Below, piece after piece: positions 33,795 through 44,300 of a stretch of 64,000 bases of DNA. Source of the stretch: Chimonanthus salicifolius (lineage: Eukaryota; Streptophyta; Magnoliopsida; Laurales; Calycanthaceae). The stretch's first letter is position 1. Every line of letters starts with the position of its first letter. The notes under the pieces were generated by a model that made no database searches, was not told the DNA's origin, and saw only the letters and a program-made list of their open reading frames with translations. A program made the translations under genes and the position numbers. The DNA lies in NCBI GenBank assembly GCA_013350335.1, contig CM023540.1:18729828-18793827 (forward strand). The letters run 5' to 3'.

Positions 33795-33893
33795 CAGACA
33801 CACACGCCAAGATTATGCCATGAGGGCTCGAACCCGCAACCTCCATTTTCCTGAGGTGAGAGACAACCACTTGAGCTACACGGTAAAAAAAAA
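33795..33893 (-). mobile_element. tRNA-headed SINE (family 2), short copy
   Basis: On the minus strand: CCGTGTAGCTCAAGTGGTTG (A box), CTCAGGAAAATGGAGGTTGC, then GGGTTCGAGCCCT (B box), and GCGTGTGTGTCTGAG. The head resembles a tRNA but the arms do not pair as a complete cloverleaf, so I call it a SINE rather than a tRNA gene. Related head at 44115. Confidence 0.62.
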
Positions 33894-34779
33894 AGTATCC
33901 TTTTAATTACATGATAATTAATGCAATGTTTTCTGCTTTATAAATGTCATTCAAATTAAAGAGACAATACTTTTGATATTTTAGAAACATTATATTTCAA
34001 TTTATTTTAAAAGCCATTTCAATTTATCTCTAATACACAATGCTTCAATGTTTTGATTGTTTAGAATTCTTTTTTCATTTTTTTTTTAAAAAGACGCTAT
34101 GACAAATTTACACATTACTAAAATTATATAAATAGAAAAAATAAAATAATAAATAATAGAAAATTAATAATAAGAAATTTAAAAATAACAAAATAGTAAA
34201 ATGTATTGAATCATAAAATTAAAAAATAATCACTGATGAATTAAAAGAAACGTGATTAAATTAAGAAAAATAATATATTTATTTGTCAAAATACAGTACA
34301 TTTTTTTAGTCAAACATACTTAAATAGAGAGAGACTGATGCAGACTGGGTAAGATAAAACACCCCACTCAACTGTGAACACCATCGATGTATAAGACCTA
34401 AATCACAACTCCAAACAAAATCAGAACAACCTAAGATCTACACTTCAAACACTGACCTAAACATCAGAGGATCGATGGAAAAAAGTACTTGCAACTGAGA
34501 AAGCCGGACGAAAAAAAATAGTGAGAGAGAACCCTGAGAGAGAGAGCAGTAAGAGACCGAAAGAGGAGAGAAAGTGCATGGCATATGATACGATCAAATG
34601 GAAAAATAGAATTTGAAAAACTGAATTTAAATAAATAAGATTTTAATTTATGATGATAATAAATCTAAATGCAATAATCTAAGCAAAGGAAGTAAACCAC
34701 AACCTAATAGAAACCAATGATAAAGAAAAGGAGCCAACAGAGAAGTATATTCACATTACATGAGTATATCATAAGGAGT
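33894..34779. other. Intergenic AT-rich DNA, no gene seen
   Basis: Long A/T runs, with a short GAGAGAGAGA stretch near 34535. No open frame with motifs, no defined repeat. Confidence 0.5.
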
Positions 34780-34938
34780 ATGAACCCACCACACTGCATC
34801 CATTTATAGGAAACCAACCCTTACTGTAGATTATTACAGAGTACAATACCCATGGCTCAAAAGAAGAAACAATTTAAGATCTAGCCACACTGCTACAAAC
34901 CTTATTTATCATCACATTTTTAATCACTATTGCTTATT

Positions 34939-35163
34939 TCATGGGAGTGGAAGTGGGCTATTTTCTTCTATTGCTAGTAAGTATAATTGTCCGTCATTGT
35001 CGCCGTCGTCCTCACTATCATTTGAACTGATTTCTGCGCTGAGCTGCATCTCTTGCCACTCGTCTAAAATGTCGTCGACATCAACACCGGCCAGCAATCT
35101 GACTTCTGCTTCAACGGGGTCTATTAATTCCTCAACCAGCAGAGCAAGGGCTTCATCCTCCAT
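34939..35163 (-). CDS. Small acidic protein, family copy D (74 aa, longest copy)
   Basis: I do not recognise this protein. The minus-strand ATG at 35163 opens 74 residues. It starts MEDEALALLVEELIDPVEAE, continues with a central DVDDILDEWQEMQ stretch and an acidic NDSEDDGDNDG run, and ends with SPLPLP. It is strongly acidic, has no signal peptide, no membrane segment and no cysteine. A TATA box lies about 70-80 bp upstream in the correct orientation, and the leader is conserved in the duplicate copies, which supports a transcribed gene. Copies A and C lack the central 18 residues in frame. It may be a lineage-specific microprotein or the surviving first exon of a larger gene. Confidence 0.55.
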   Translation of the reverse strand: MEDEALALLVEELIDPVEAEVRLLAGVDVDDILDEWQEMQLSAEISSNDSEDDGDNDGQLYLLAIEENSPLPLP

Positions 35164-35228
35164 AGTTGAACTTGAAACTCACAGGAGAAGGAGAAGGAAG
35201 AATGCACAAGAAGAATGGGTGGAGTGTG

Positions 35229-35243
35229 GTGTTTATATAGCAG
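35229..35243 (-). promoter_or_regulatory. TATA box of the small acidic gene
   Basis: The minus-strand sequence GCTATATAAACACCACACT lies 70-80 bp upstream of the ATG at 35163, at a spacing typical of plant TATA box, transcription start and short leader. The same motif is retained in copies A (near 316-326) and C (near 27357-27368), although their coding parts have diverged. Confidence 0.6.
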
Positions 35244-36317
35244 TAACATCATAGCTAAGGGTAGGGACATGGATAAGATAGTCGATACTAAAAATGGAAG
35301 CCGACAAACGCACGAAGAATTTTTCTTTTTTAAATTCTATAAGTGAAACATATAAGAATTGATGTGATGCGAGTAGCGGGAGAAAAAGAAAAGCATAATT
35401 TTTTTAGTACAGGCATAGGCTAATCAAATGCATTGATCATCTCTCAAAATTCATCAACCGTATATATATCGGCCGTACAGTTATAATATCGGTTGATATA
35501 TCGATCACGAAATCTTCGATATTATAAATATTGGTCCAAATCTTGGTTTTAAAAAAAAAATATATCAATGTTTCACGCCACCGATATTTGGCCATATCAC
35601 TCAAATATCAGTAAGAATTTTTTTCTTATATTTGAAAAAAAAATAAAGAAAGAGAATGATATTGACTGATATATGATATTTCTTCCCAGCCATATTAAAA
35701 CCCCTGGGCCTAACCCGACAGAAAATTGAAAATTAGATAAAAGAATCGATTGGCTTGGGCCCACTTATTCCCGAATCCCAACTGATACCCTTTTTAAAAA
35801 GAGCTCAAAGTTCGAATCAAGCTTTTGTGGTGGTGCTCAATTCGCATCTCAAAAAGCTTATTATTCCATACATTGTTAAAAACTTTATTCTCAGCTGTTT
35901 TTCTTTTTTCTTTTTTAAATCGAATCAATTCCTATGATTTGACTTGATCGGATGTGAATAAATCTCTGAGTTGATTCACTTTTTAAAATAATTAAGTTCA
36001 TTCAATAATTATTGTAATTTTTATTTTTTTCTTTAATATGATTATTTTTCATTATTGTTATTATCATGTCATTTTTTTACTATAGATATTTCATGTTTTC
36101 GTTGAATAAATCTTAATTGTTTATTTATTAAATGGTTGAAATTTATTTCTATGTTAAGCAAATAAAAAGAAAAGCAAAATTTGTCTTAAAAATAGTTAAA
36201 GAAAAAAAGATTTTAAGATGAGAGTTCGTGAGTTAGAAGGATTTGATTATTTTTATCATATTATAATTTAAAAATAGAGAAAAAAAAATCATGTAAAAAA
36301 TGATTGAAAAAATAGAA

Positions 36318-36481
36318 AAATAATTTTGTGATTAAATTTAGTGATTTTGAAAGATATTATTGAGATTCTTTATATTAGTATCTAAAAATAAAAAATTCTA
36401 TATATGAATTTGTGAATTAAATAATATTTCTGATAAATTTCTTACAAATACCATTCGTGCGAAGCACGTTCTTCTTCCTAG
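36318..36481 (+). mobile_element. Possible small Helitron-like insertion
   Basis: Relative to the paralogous segment at about 31640-31690, this copy contains about 160 extra bp. The right end has a GC hairpin CGTGCGAAGCACG (36456-36468) followed 9 bp later by CTAG (36478-36481), the arrangement expected at a Helitron 3' end. The following base is C rather than the usual T and the 5' end is not certain. Confidence 0.35.
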
Positions 36482-36696
36482 CAGTTTTAAAATGTAATAT
36501 GAATTCTTATTTTTTATAATTTTAATATTTACTTTTAGATCTCATGTTATATAAAGTTATATTAATATTACAATTTAAATAAATTAATTCAGTAATTGAA
36601 TCTAATTAGATTAAATTATAATAACAATAGCTTTGTAAATTATTGGTTTTCAAAATATTTTTTTGAAAGTGAAGTATATAAAAATGAAAAATTCAA

Positions 36697-37068
36697 AGGG
36701 GCTAGAGTGATTATCAAAAATCCATCTCAGAGTAGAAAGCGAGAGTCCCAAGTTTGATTTTTACTTCACCAGAACGAGTCACTCATCCTAAAGATACGGG
36801 TAGGAAGCCTTCAATAAAAATGAGACCGAAAGATTGTACGGACCCTTGAACACCCTTTAGCCGGTAGCGAGGACAAACCAATCACTTCTTTTCAAAACTA
36901 TTCATCATTGGTCAGTAGCATTGTTTTAATATTGAAGTGAATCAGGTGTGTTGAATTTATTGTCTATACTTAGTTTTTAGATTTTTAAAATAATATATAA
37001 ATAGAGAGATTTACACATATCTTAAAAATTAATCAGATACTTTAAGAGGCCTGAACACTCTAGCAACA
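36697..37068 (+). mobile_element. Degenerate SINE family-1-like copy, interrupted
   Basis: GGGGCTAGAGTGATTATC (A-box-like) and CCCAAGTTTGATTTTTAC (B-box-like) at 36697-36770, and a 3' part GAGAGATTTACACATATC plus AATCAGATACTTTAAGAGGC at 37001-37055, match family 1. About 210 bp of unrelated sequence separates the two parts. Confidence 0.4.
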
Positions 37069-37741
37069 ACCTAAACTGAGCAATCACACAAAGAAAAAAT
37101 CAATCCATAAAAGCTCTATAATGTGGGTGCGTGGTTGATGAATTCAGGTCTGCACCTGCTTTACTAATACTACACTATGGGCAAACTTTCAAACAAAAGT
37201 CAACTGAATAAGAAGCATGACTATCCAAATTGTAGCAACCAACATATGAAAATTTATTGTAAAAAAAATTAGTGTCTGTAGTCCACCTAATAATTGTAAT
37301 ACTTCATGAATCAACTTCCATTTATGTTATAACCTAATAATTTAATTATTTAAAAGATGTAATATAGTAATAGTTCATTTATTTCTCTATTTTTCACTTT
37401 ATCTGCAGAAGTTTAAGACAATTTCAGTCTCATCCTAGGTAAACTTTGTCTTCTTTATGTATCCCCTCAAATTTGGACTGTGAAAACCCAAAATGAAAAA
37501 GAAAACAATGCTAATAACATTTCACAGTCAAAGTTTTATACGTAACCAAATGGACAAGAACAAAATAAAACTAAAGTGAAAAAATTTAGTCATCAAAATG
37601 ATTACGTTCAAGAGATGATCATCACCCATTCCTCACTTAGGAGCTTATGTTTCAATCTTTTTATGCCCACATGGTTCCATATTTCGCTGAACCAAATCTA
37701 CGAGCGATCTGATGACTGTGATTTTTCAACGGAAAAAGTTT

Positions 37742-37928
37742 AAAATACTTATTAATTCTTGAGACATATACAAGTCTTCCTATCTACACACATCAAATAA
37801 TTCTATAGGGAGTTTTCCTTTAAGGTATAGTGAGAATTAAACTTACGGGATAGAGTGGGAATCAAATGCAGGACTCCTACTTTCTAAAGCAGGTTCTTGA
37901 CCATCACTCCAACTCCTTTGAGTTTAAC
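37742..37928 (-). mobile_element. tRNA-derived SINE (family 1)
   Basis: On the minus strand: GGAGTTGGAGTGATGGTCAA (A box), GCATTTGATTCCCACTC (B box), a body ending GATGTGTGTAGATAGGAAGA, and a 3' part with GAATTAATAAGTATTTTAAA. Collinear with the copy at 32850-33035. Confidence 0.65.
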
Positions 37929-38553
37929 AGGTAACAGTTTTAAAGCACCCCAACAACTAGGTTAATTTTATAACCCAGTGTACATTTGCCAATTGGCAGG
38001 GATTCTGTCTTGCATCGGGCCATCCCAGTTTTTGGTTAGGCTTAAACAAGTCTTTGTGCTTGCAGACCAGAGGTCACATGGTATACATGTTTACCAAAAG
38101 AGCAGGGTAGAAAAGTATGTGTGGTTTACTTTCTTGAGCCTATAATAATGGCACAGTTAGGCTCATTTAGCACATTAAACCATTTAGTAATGTATAAGGA
38201 TTTCAAAACAAATGACTGGCTTCCATAATAAACTAGTTAAATTTGTACCCTAACCACACTTTCAGTATTTCCTAGATCGGGTCTAGACACAACCATTAGG
38301 CCAGCAGGAAAGGGCTATGAAATAATTTCTGGCCCAAAAATGTTACAAGTTGGTGGATATCCTGGCCTTGGGTTGATCAGAAATTACAGGTCCTGAGCCC
38401 CAGTGAAATTCAGTTTCAAGCACCACAAATCCCATACATGTGGCAAGTATTTAGGCTGCTTATCATTCTCACACCCAAAGATTTCAAATGATCCAGTCCA
38501 AGATGTGTGCTTCCAAAAGACACCTGCAATTTATTGACAATACTGCTTGTTTG
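37929..38553. other. Intergenic, nothing recognised
   Basis: Moderate AT content. I see no gene, RNA or defined repeat. Confidence 0.45.
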
Positions 38554-38665
38554 AATTGAACATGTATCTTAAGCAACCAATCAAGGTGATAATTTTCCAA
38601 TCCATTTGAATTGAACATGCATCTTAAGCAACCAATCAAGGTGATAATTTTCCAATCCACATGTG
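38554..38665 (+). repeat. Two tandem copies of a 56-bp unit
   Basis: GAATTGAACATG(T/C)ATCTTAA...TTTTCCAATCCA occurs at 38554-38609 and 38610-38665, almost identical. Confidence 0.85.
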
Positions 38666-38689
38666 CAATTTACGGTTGCTTTAGACATA

Positions 38690-38733
38690 TGTTAGAAAAC
38701 TATGACATGATAATATTCTTGAGTTCTCGCAGA
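38690..38733 (-). mobile_element. LTR edge fragment
   Basis: TGTTAGAAAACTATGACATGATAATATTCTTGAG repeats, with a few changes, the left edge of the LTR at 38800. It probably marks the truncated partner LTR; only about 66 bp separates this fragment from the primer-binding site. Confidence 0.55.
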
Positions 38734-38787
38734 ATTGTATGTAGAAACTTCAGACCCGCCCTCATGTACATTGGACATGCAGAACTT

Positions 38788-39230
38788 GTTCTGATACCAT
38801 GTTAGAAAACCATGACATGATAACATTCTTAAGGTAAAACTCACTTTCAAAAGCTAGCCGTTAAGAGGAGGGTAATTCAATTGTTATATGGAATAATTAA
38901 TTTTTTGAATTAATCGCGAGCCCACACGGTTTTTGGATCGGACCCGGCCCAAGTCCGGGTTCAAAACGTGTTTTGCTAGAAGAGGAGGGCAATGCTACTT
39001 ATAAACCCCTTCTCAAATTCCTCAACTTCCGATGTGGGACCTTAGTTTTTCACCCTCAAGCACACAAACACACTCTCACTCCACTCTGTTCACTTGGGCC
39101 TGGCCCTTAGCGGACTCGGCTGTCTGGGCCAAGTCAGGGTCTCATATAGGCATTCTAGTTGAACCACGTAAATCTTGTGTCGTGTGATGTGATTGATTGT
39201 TTGCATTTAATTAATCCCTAATCCCCAACA
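38788..39230 (-). mobile_element. LTR (431 bp) with primer-binding site, remnant of a minus-strand LTR retrotransposon
   Basis: On the minus strand the LTR runs TGTTGGGGATTAGGG...TTTTCTAACA (39230 to 38800) and is directly followed by TGGTATCAGAAC (38799-38788), a primer-binding site matching initiator methionine tRNA. A TATA-like GGTTTATAAGTAG lies near 39000 on the same strand. The coding interior is missing. Plant LTRs of this design are common in copia-type elements, but without pol I cannot assign the superfamily. Confidence 0.78.
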
Positions 39231-39238
39231 CATAGTAC

Positions 39239-39425
39239 GGACAAAATCTTTTAAGGGACACGAGAAAAAGTGAAATTCTCATTTTATCTCTACCGGTGTA
39301 TTGGTACACAAGACATATACATATAGAACCACGTGTTATCAGTACACCGGTACTTATTTAGCGGTGCAACAGTAGAGATAAAATGGGAATTCACTCTATT
39401 CCCTGTCTCTTAAAATATTTTGCCC
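39239..39425. mobile_element. MITE of 187 bp with about 65-bp TIRs
   Basis: GG(A)CAAAATCTTTTAAGGGACA at the left and the inverted TGTCTCTTAAAATATTTTGCCC at the right, with GAATTCCCATTTTATCTCTAC-type inner arms and an ACCGGTGTA...TACACCGGTA inner stem. It abuts the LTR end at 39230. No clear TSD. Confidence 0.7.
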
Positions 39426-39785
39426 ATGTTAAAATGACCACCCTAATTGACAGAGCAAATATGGATGTGGGGAGTGTGGAGCGACTTGAATTGCCAAACA
39501 CATGAGACCTCAATTGATGTCATCCATGGATCCTAAGATGGCGAAGAGACTAGAGTTGTCCAAACACGAGGCAAAGATATAGGCTGAGTGGACACACTGA
39601 TGTCAAGAGTGTGAAGTGATTTGAGATGTCCCAACCTAGTGTAAACTTACCCATAAACTCATGTCAAATGTAATCGATACTTTAAACTTATTCTCAAATT
39701 TATCTCCTAATTATGATTGACCCAATAATTACAGCTAAAACCACTTTACTATTTGCAATATTTACCTGAATTTTTTGTTGTAATC

Positions 39786-40015
39786 CAACTAAAAATCAAA
39801 CAAAAATCTCGGTCCAACAAATTCTAAATCACTCTCCTAATTAAGGGAGGTGAATTAGGCAAAAATTCATTTCTTTAATTCAGAAAAAATTCAGTAAAAC
39901 CAAAAACCAAACAAGAATCTCGGTCCAACAAATTCTAAATTCACTCTCCTAATTAAGGGAGGCAAATTAAGCGAAAATTCAGTTTTTTTTAATTCAGAAA
40001 AATATTCATAGTCAA
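39786..40015 (+). repeat. Two direct copies of a 115-bp unit
   Basis: AACAAGAATCTCGGTCCAAC, CTCTCCTAATTAAGGGAGG and TTTAATTCAGAAAAA recur in the same order at about 39788-39900 and 39903-40010. A third partial start (AACCAAAAATCAAAGCACAA) follows at 40016. Confidence 0.75.
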
Positions 40016-40367
40016 ACCAAAAATCAAAGCACAATCTCCAAAATTGATTATAAGGCGAGGGTGATTGTCGAATTGTTGTTTTGACTTTTGAAAAACCATT
40101 GTTTTCCAGCTAATTTTTTTACACAGCTGGATTTTTCCGATTAGGGAAATTCCAACTAGGTTTCACCATTATTTGACATTCAGACTGCATAATCATTGGA
40201 CCGAGATAATTAGGGCCCAGTTACACAGCTTAAATTTCAAGTAAATTAGGGAGCCCCAATTACACAGCTTAATTAGGGAATTTCCAGTGGATTTTTTTAA
40301 TTCTGAATTTAAAAAAACTGAAAATTTGGTTGATTTTATTTTATTATTATTTAAATTAAAATATTCA

Positions 40368-40590
40368 AGTATCGACCGATATTTTCAGATATCGGCCGAT
40401 ATCTTAAGAGAGATATTGACGATATATCACCGATATTTGGTGGGCCCACGGACCGAAATCGATTTAAAAAAAATCATTTTTCAACTGATATTATACATAT
40501 TGGCTGATATCATGGACGATATCACCGATAATATAAACGTACGGCCAATATGTATCATATCGGTAAATTGATATTGGCCCTCAAAAACCC
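40368..40590. repeat. CGGCCGATAT-type palindrome cluster
   Basis: ATCGACCGATAT, TATCGGCCGATAT, TCACCGATAT and GTACGGCCAATATG words at 40370-40585, as in the hAT-like MITEs further right. I could not identify paired element ends. Confidence 0.55.
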
Positions 40591-41220
40591 GATACTTGTA
40601 CCTAAGCCTGACAGAAGTCCCATTTACCTTCAACCATAATAGATCACTCTCCATAAACTAAGGCTAAAACTTAAGCGGGTTGGGACGGGCTGGGCCAAGT
40701 TTTGATAAATCCAACCCCACCCGACCTTGAACCCAAAATGAGCCCGACCCGACCTCGAACCCGACTTGTTTTAAAGAGAAAGAACCTGTGGACATCCCCA
40801 GTACTCACCCAGATCTGAGAAATCTGACATCCATTTTCCAGCCATTCCGCCCGGATCTTGTTGTGAAAATCTGGGCTTAAAATCCAGCTAGAGGTCAACT
40901 CATTTGCCTTGCAAATTGCAATACACGGCTAAAAATCAGGCCCAGATGTACCTCTCATGTCTCTACAAATTTGAATAGGATAATGGAAATCTGGTAACTC
41001 AGACTCAGTTGCTGAGTCATCTATGAGTTTTGTTGAAGTGGGGATCAGAGATGATAGCGAGAGAGAAAGACAAGACCCAAGTTTCACCTCTAATGTCATA
41101 GATTTAACCAGTCTGTATGAATTAGGAAGTATACATGTGCCTGTAAAATTAGCGTCATCTCCATATAATACGAATATATCGTGTAAATTATTTTACCTAT
41201 TTAAAAAATTTCTCGTTAGA

Positions 41221-41325
41221 TGAGAGGCCAAAACCCTAAAACGAAGGCGAACTCTACCAAAGGGCCAAAACCCTTATTGAAAACCCTAGTTTATTAGCAA
41301 ACTCTCTCAATCTCCTGACCCAACC
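41221..41325 (+). promoter_or_regulatory. Probable promoter/5' leader with telo-box motifs
   Basis: GGCCAAAACCCTAAAA (41226-41241) and AAACCCTAG (about 41280-41289), with GGGCCAAAACCC between them, lie within 100 bp of the UBA2-like ATG. AAACCCTA telo-boxes beside GGCC elements are typical of promoters or leaders of plant genes for RNA metabolism and translation. The start codon context is CAACCATGCG. Confidence 0.55.
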
Positions 41326-42660
41326 ATGCGGAGGAAGAGAAAGCCCACCCCCAAAATTGAGGAAATCTCTTCCTCGTCTGATGAAGAAAAACAGGAAATA
41401 CAGCTAAAACCAGAAGAAGAAAAAGAAGAAGAAGAATCTTCTGACGACGGATCCGAATCCGAATCAGAGGAAGGAGACGACGAAGAAGAAGAGGAAGATG
41501 ATGAAGAAGGTGAAGAAGGTGAAGAAGAGGGGGAAGACGAGGATTCTAAACGCAATTCCATAAGAAAGCTCCTGGAGCCTTTCGGCAGAGACCAGCTCGT
41601 TGACCTCCTCAAGTCCGCTGCTCTTGACAACCCATCCATCGTCGAACGCCTCCGCCGTGCCGCAGATTCCGACCCCATACACCGGAAGATCTTCATACAT
41701 GGCCTCGGCTGGGACGCCACCTCCGATATTCTCATCTCAGCTTTCAAGGATTATGGCCCCATCGAAGAATGCAATGTCGTCACTGACAAATCCACTGGCA
41801 AGTCCAAGGGCTATGGCTTTGTCCTCTTCGCCACTCGCTCTGCTGCCCGCAAAGCCCTCAAGGAGCCCCAGAAGAAGATTGGTAGCCGCTTGACTGCCTG
41901 CCAGTTAGCATCTACTGGGCCTGTCCCCGGTCATCCTGCACCTGATGCCACTGGTCGGAAGATCTATGTCACAGGCATCACTTCAGGGATTGACGCTGGG
42001 CGTCTCCGTGCGTTCTTTGAGAAGTATGGGGAAATTGAGGTGGCTCCTCCTTCCTGTGATCGTGGTTTTGCCATCTTTACATACAAGACGAGCGAAGCAT
42101 GCAAGAAGGCACTGGAGGAGCCAGTGAAATTATTTGAAGGTTGCCATCTGCATTGCAAGCGGGCAATTGATGGCCTTCGTCCAAATCAGAATCAGAATCA
42201 GAAGATGACTGTGCAGCCTTTTCCTGGCTCAGCTATGCTTTTGCCTCAGAATAATCTTGCTCTGAATTATGCATCGGCGTCAGCTTCCTTGATGGGTTTG
42301 AATCCTGGGCTGGTTGGTCATCAGAATCTCAGTTCAATTGGGTCTGGTCTTATGGGTCATAGTTCTTCATTGGGTGGAGGATTGTTTCCATCCGTGGGTA
42401 GCGGATTATCTCCAGCAGTGAGCCGGAGCGGGGGAGTGACTTCTTATGGTGCAGGTTTGGGCAGTGTGGGACTTGGGGGGCAGTCAGCGATCAATAGCAT
42501 TAGTCCCAGTGTTATAGGAAGTTATGCTTCACAGGCAGCTTTGCAAGGGTTGGGTGCGTACCAGGGTGTGCAGTCAGGTCAGTCTCCAACGGCCTCTTCT
42601 AGATCTCAATCTGGCATTGGATCACTCGGAAGCTTTCCACCATCTTATTTTGGACGCTAG
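41326..42660 (+). CDS. UBA2-like: UBP1-associated protein 2-like hnRNP with two RRMs
   Basis: Nuclear RNA-binding protein of the UBP1-interacting UBA2 family, which binds U-rich 3' untranslated regions and influences mRNA stability, and is linked to ABA and wound responses in Arabidopsis. The single coding exon gives 444 residues. Residues 12-73 are an acidic Glu/Asp/Ser region; about 82-115 is a conserved helical KLLEPFGRDQLVDLL segment. RRM1 has RNP2 KIFIHGLG (121-128) and RNP1 KGYGFVLF (161-168); RRM2 has RNP2 KIYVTGIT (212-219) and RNP1 RGFAIFTY (246-253). The tail from about 295 is rich in Gly, Ser, Ala and Leu. All are typical and intact. The long antisense frame over the acidic region is an artefact of GAA/GAG repeats. 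Which UBA2 paralogue it is remains open. Confidence 0.93.
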   Translation: MRRKRKPTPKIEEISSSSDEEKQEIQLKPEEEKEEEESSDDGSESESEEGDDEEEEEDDEEGEEGEEEGEDEDSKRNSIRKLLEPFGRDQLVDLLKSAALDNPSIVERLRRAADSDPIHRKIFIHGLGWDATSDILISAFKDYGPIEECNVVTDKSTGKSKGYGFVLFATRSAARKALKEPQKKIGSRLTACQLASTGPVPGHPAPDATGRKIYVTGITSGIDAGRLRAFFEKYGEIEVAPPSCDRGFAIFTYKTSEACKKALEEPVKLFEGCHLHCKRAIDGLRPNQNQNQKMTVQPFPGSAMLLPQNNLALNYASASASLMGLNPGLVGHQNLSSIGSGLMGHSSSLGGGLFPSVGSGLSPAVSRSGGVTSYGAGLGSVGLGGQSAINSISPSVIGSYASQAALQGLGAYQGVQSGQSPTASSRSQSGIGSLGSFPPSYFGR

Positions 42661-43600
42661 TAGAGAACCAGAGCTAGGTAATTAGATCCATTTCCCTTGT
42701 CTCATGCTTCATGTTCTGTTTAATCTTTTTCTATTTTGGACAGTGCACAGCATTAACTGGATTCTGCCTATTGTTCTGTTACAGAGACAATAAATATTGG
42801 TTGCTTGAATCTTTGCCTTCTATTTTTATTTTTTAAAGTTGGTTGAAAACTAAAGCTATTTTTAGTACTAAAAGTGTGTGCAAGCATAAAAGTTATGGAG
42901 TCATGTGAAAATCAATAAATCATGAGCTGAATTTCTTCTTATCGAATTAGATAGTTTGGCCAAGTAGGAGATGGGGAGAAACTCTTGTGGGCATGGGTAA
43001 CTTGCAATATTGTTTCTCATGGCTTTTTTTGCGATGCTTTGCTAGGGTTTGACCTTGTTTTTACACTTTTTGTTGTCTCCCTCTGTCTCTCCTATTAATA
43101 ACAACTATATCATCATTCAAAGGACGAGAAGACCTATGGGGTAACTCGTTACTACCTTGCCCAGGACACATTCATTTTTGCTTTGTCTCTATATACTGCT
43201 TTTCTTTATTTTTCTGTCTTTTCGCATGGTGCTCCACTGGAGCTGTTTGTTTTGTTACCATTTATTACCAATAATTCTTTCAGATATCAAAGGAGAAATA
43301 AATTTAAAGACATTTTAATTAATAAGCCAAAGTTTAGGCAACTGTGAGGGATGCAGCTGAAACCATTATGATAGAAGTCGCTACACAGGACTGTTATATA
43401 GATCATGTTGTTGTGAGAGTTCAGACTTCGAACATCCACAATGCATTGGATAACTTGAATGGATTTAGACTTCCTTAGGGTGTTAGATGTGGAAGTAACC
43501 ATAAAAAAGTAATAAACAGCAATAGCGTAGGTTTATCGCAATAAGGCATCTAATGTTTAATGTTTTATTGATCCAAAATGCAGACCTGGCTTGGCTGCAA
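42661..43600 (+). other. 3' untranslated region of the UBA2-like gene, possibly with an intron
   Basis: A donor-like CTAG|GTAATT lies 18 bp after the stop, with acceptor-like TGTTACAG at 42777-42784 and AAATGCAG at 43576-43583. UBA2 genes in Arabidopsis have spliced 3' untranslated regions, so a 3' UTR intron here is plausible but not proven. I see no other gene in this stretch. Confidence 0.35.
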
Positions 43601-44114
43601 CTATTGCGCCAATGCCCTTTGTAAGAGCTTCTAGAGTATATATCTCAAGTATGGTGCACAAGAATGCCCACCTTTTGTGGGCCATATCATGCATGGTCAC
43701 TTTGTCTTTGGGGATCTTGCACAGGAATATAACTTGGGTCGGATTGGGTAAGGTTTACCTCAACCCAAATCCAATTCAAGTTTTATTACCCTTGAGCTAT
43801 ATCCAACCTGACCCAAACACATTTTTGTGAACCCAAACCACCCAATTAGAGGATTTTGGACCCAAAATTTAAGGACTTTTTCCCAACACTTTGAAACTTC
43901 ACAATTTTGTTTATTAAGTTTGCTTTGTTGCAGGTGTCACACTTTCAATAGTCTTGGAAGATAATTGAGGGTTGAATTTTGTAAACTCATTTTAAAAATG
44001 ACATTTTGAAATCCTATATTGAATTATAAGAATTATATTGGATAGAACTACAAAATGTATTGAAAAGGATTTCTTTCCAATTAAATAAATGACTGGATCG
44101 AATTTCTCAACCCC

Positions 44115-44300
44115 GCACGAGATAGCTCAATTGGTAGACACGTTGGCTCAGGAACCAGAGGTCCTAGGTTCGAGTCCTGTAGTAACCGATGCTCGTGGCT
44201 TGTGGGGCGCTGCGTGCATCTGGAGTTTTACCAACGTTCTTATTCTCGGGGAGAGATGGGTCTTGAGGTTTTTCATTATCACAAAAATAAAATAAAAGAA
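44115..44300 (+). mobile_element. tRNA-headed SINE (family 2)
   Basis: GAGATAGCTCAATTGGTAGA (A box), AACCAGAGGTCCTAGGTTCGAGTCC (split: B box GGTTCGAGTCC at 44168-44178), then a non-tRNA body (GGGGCGCTGCGTGCATCTGG, GGGGAGAGATGGGTCTTG) and an A-rich tail AAAAATAAAATAAAAG. The T-arm does not pair properly and the acceptor spacing is too long, so it is not a functional tRNA gene. Confidence 0.7.

Larger units (their letters stand above)
34780..36665. repeat. Segmental duplication copy D, including the empty site for MULE 3
   Basis: Matches the composite 26980-27430 + 28985-29432 + 31186-31850 with the transposons removed. It retains the full small gene (34939-35163), a CGGCCGATAT MITE remnant (35455-35695) and an uninterrupted TTTTTAAAAAGAGCTC target at 35791-35806. 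It is the least disrupted copy. Confidence 0.85.

Noticed and set aside
41307..41747. 146-residue antisense frame with Ser and Asp runs
   Set aside because: It is the reverse of the GAA/GAG-rich acidic coding region of the UBA2-like gene, which is itself strongly supported by two RRMs.
44115..44196. Possible tRNA gene
   Set aside because: A and B boxes are present, but the T arm has mismatches, the acceptor arms are too far apart, and an unrelated body with an A-rich tail follows, as in a SINE.
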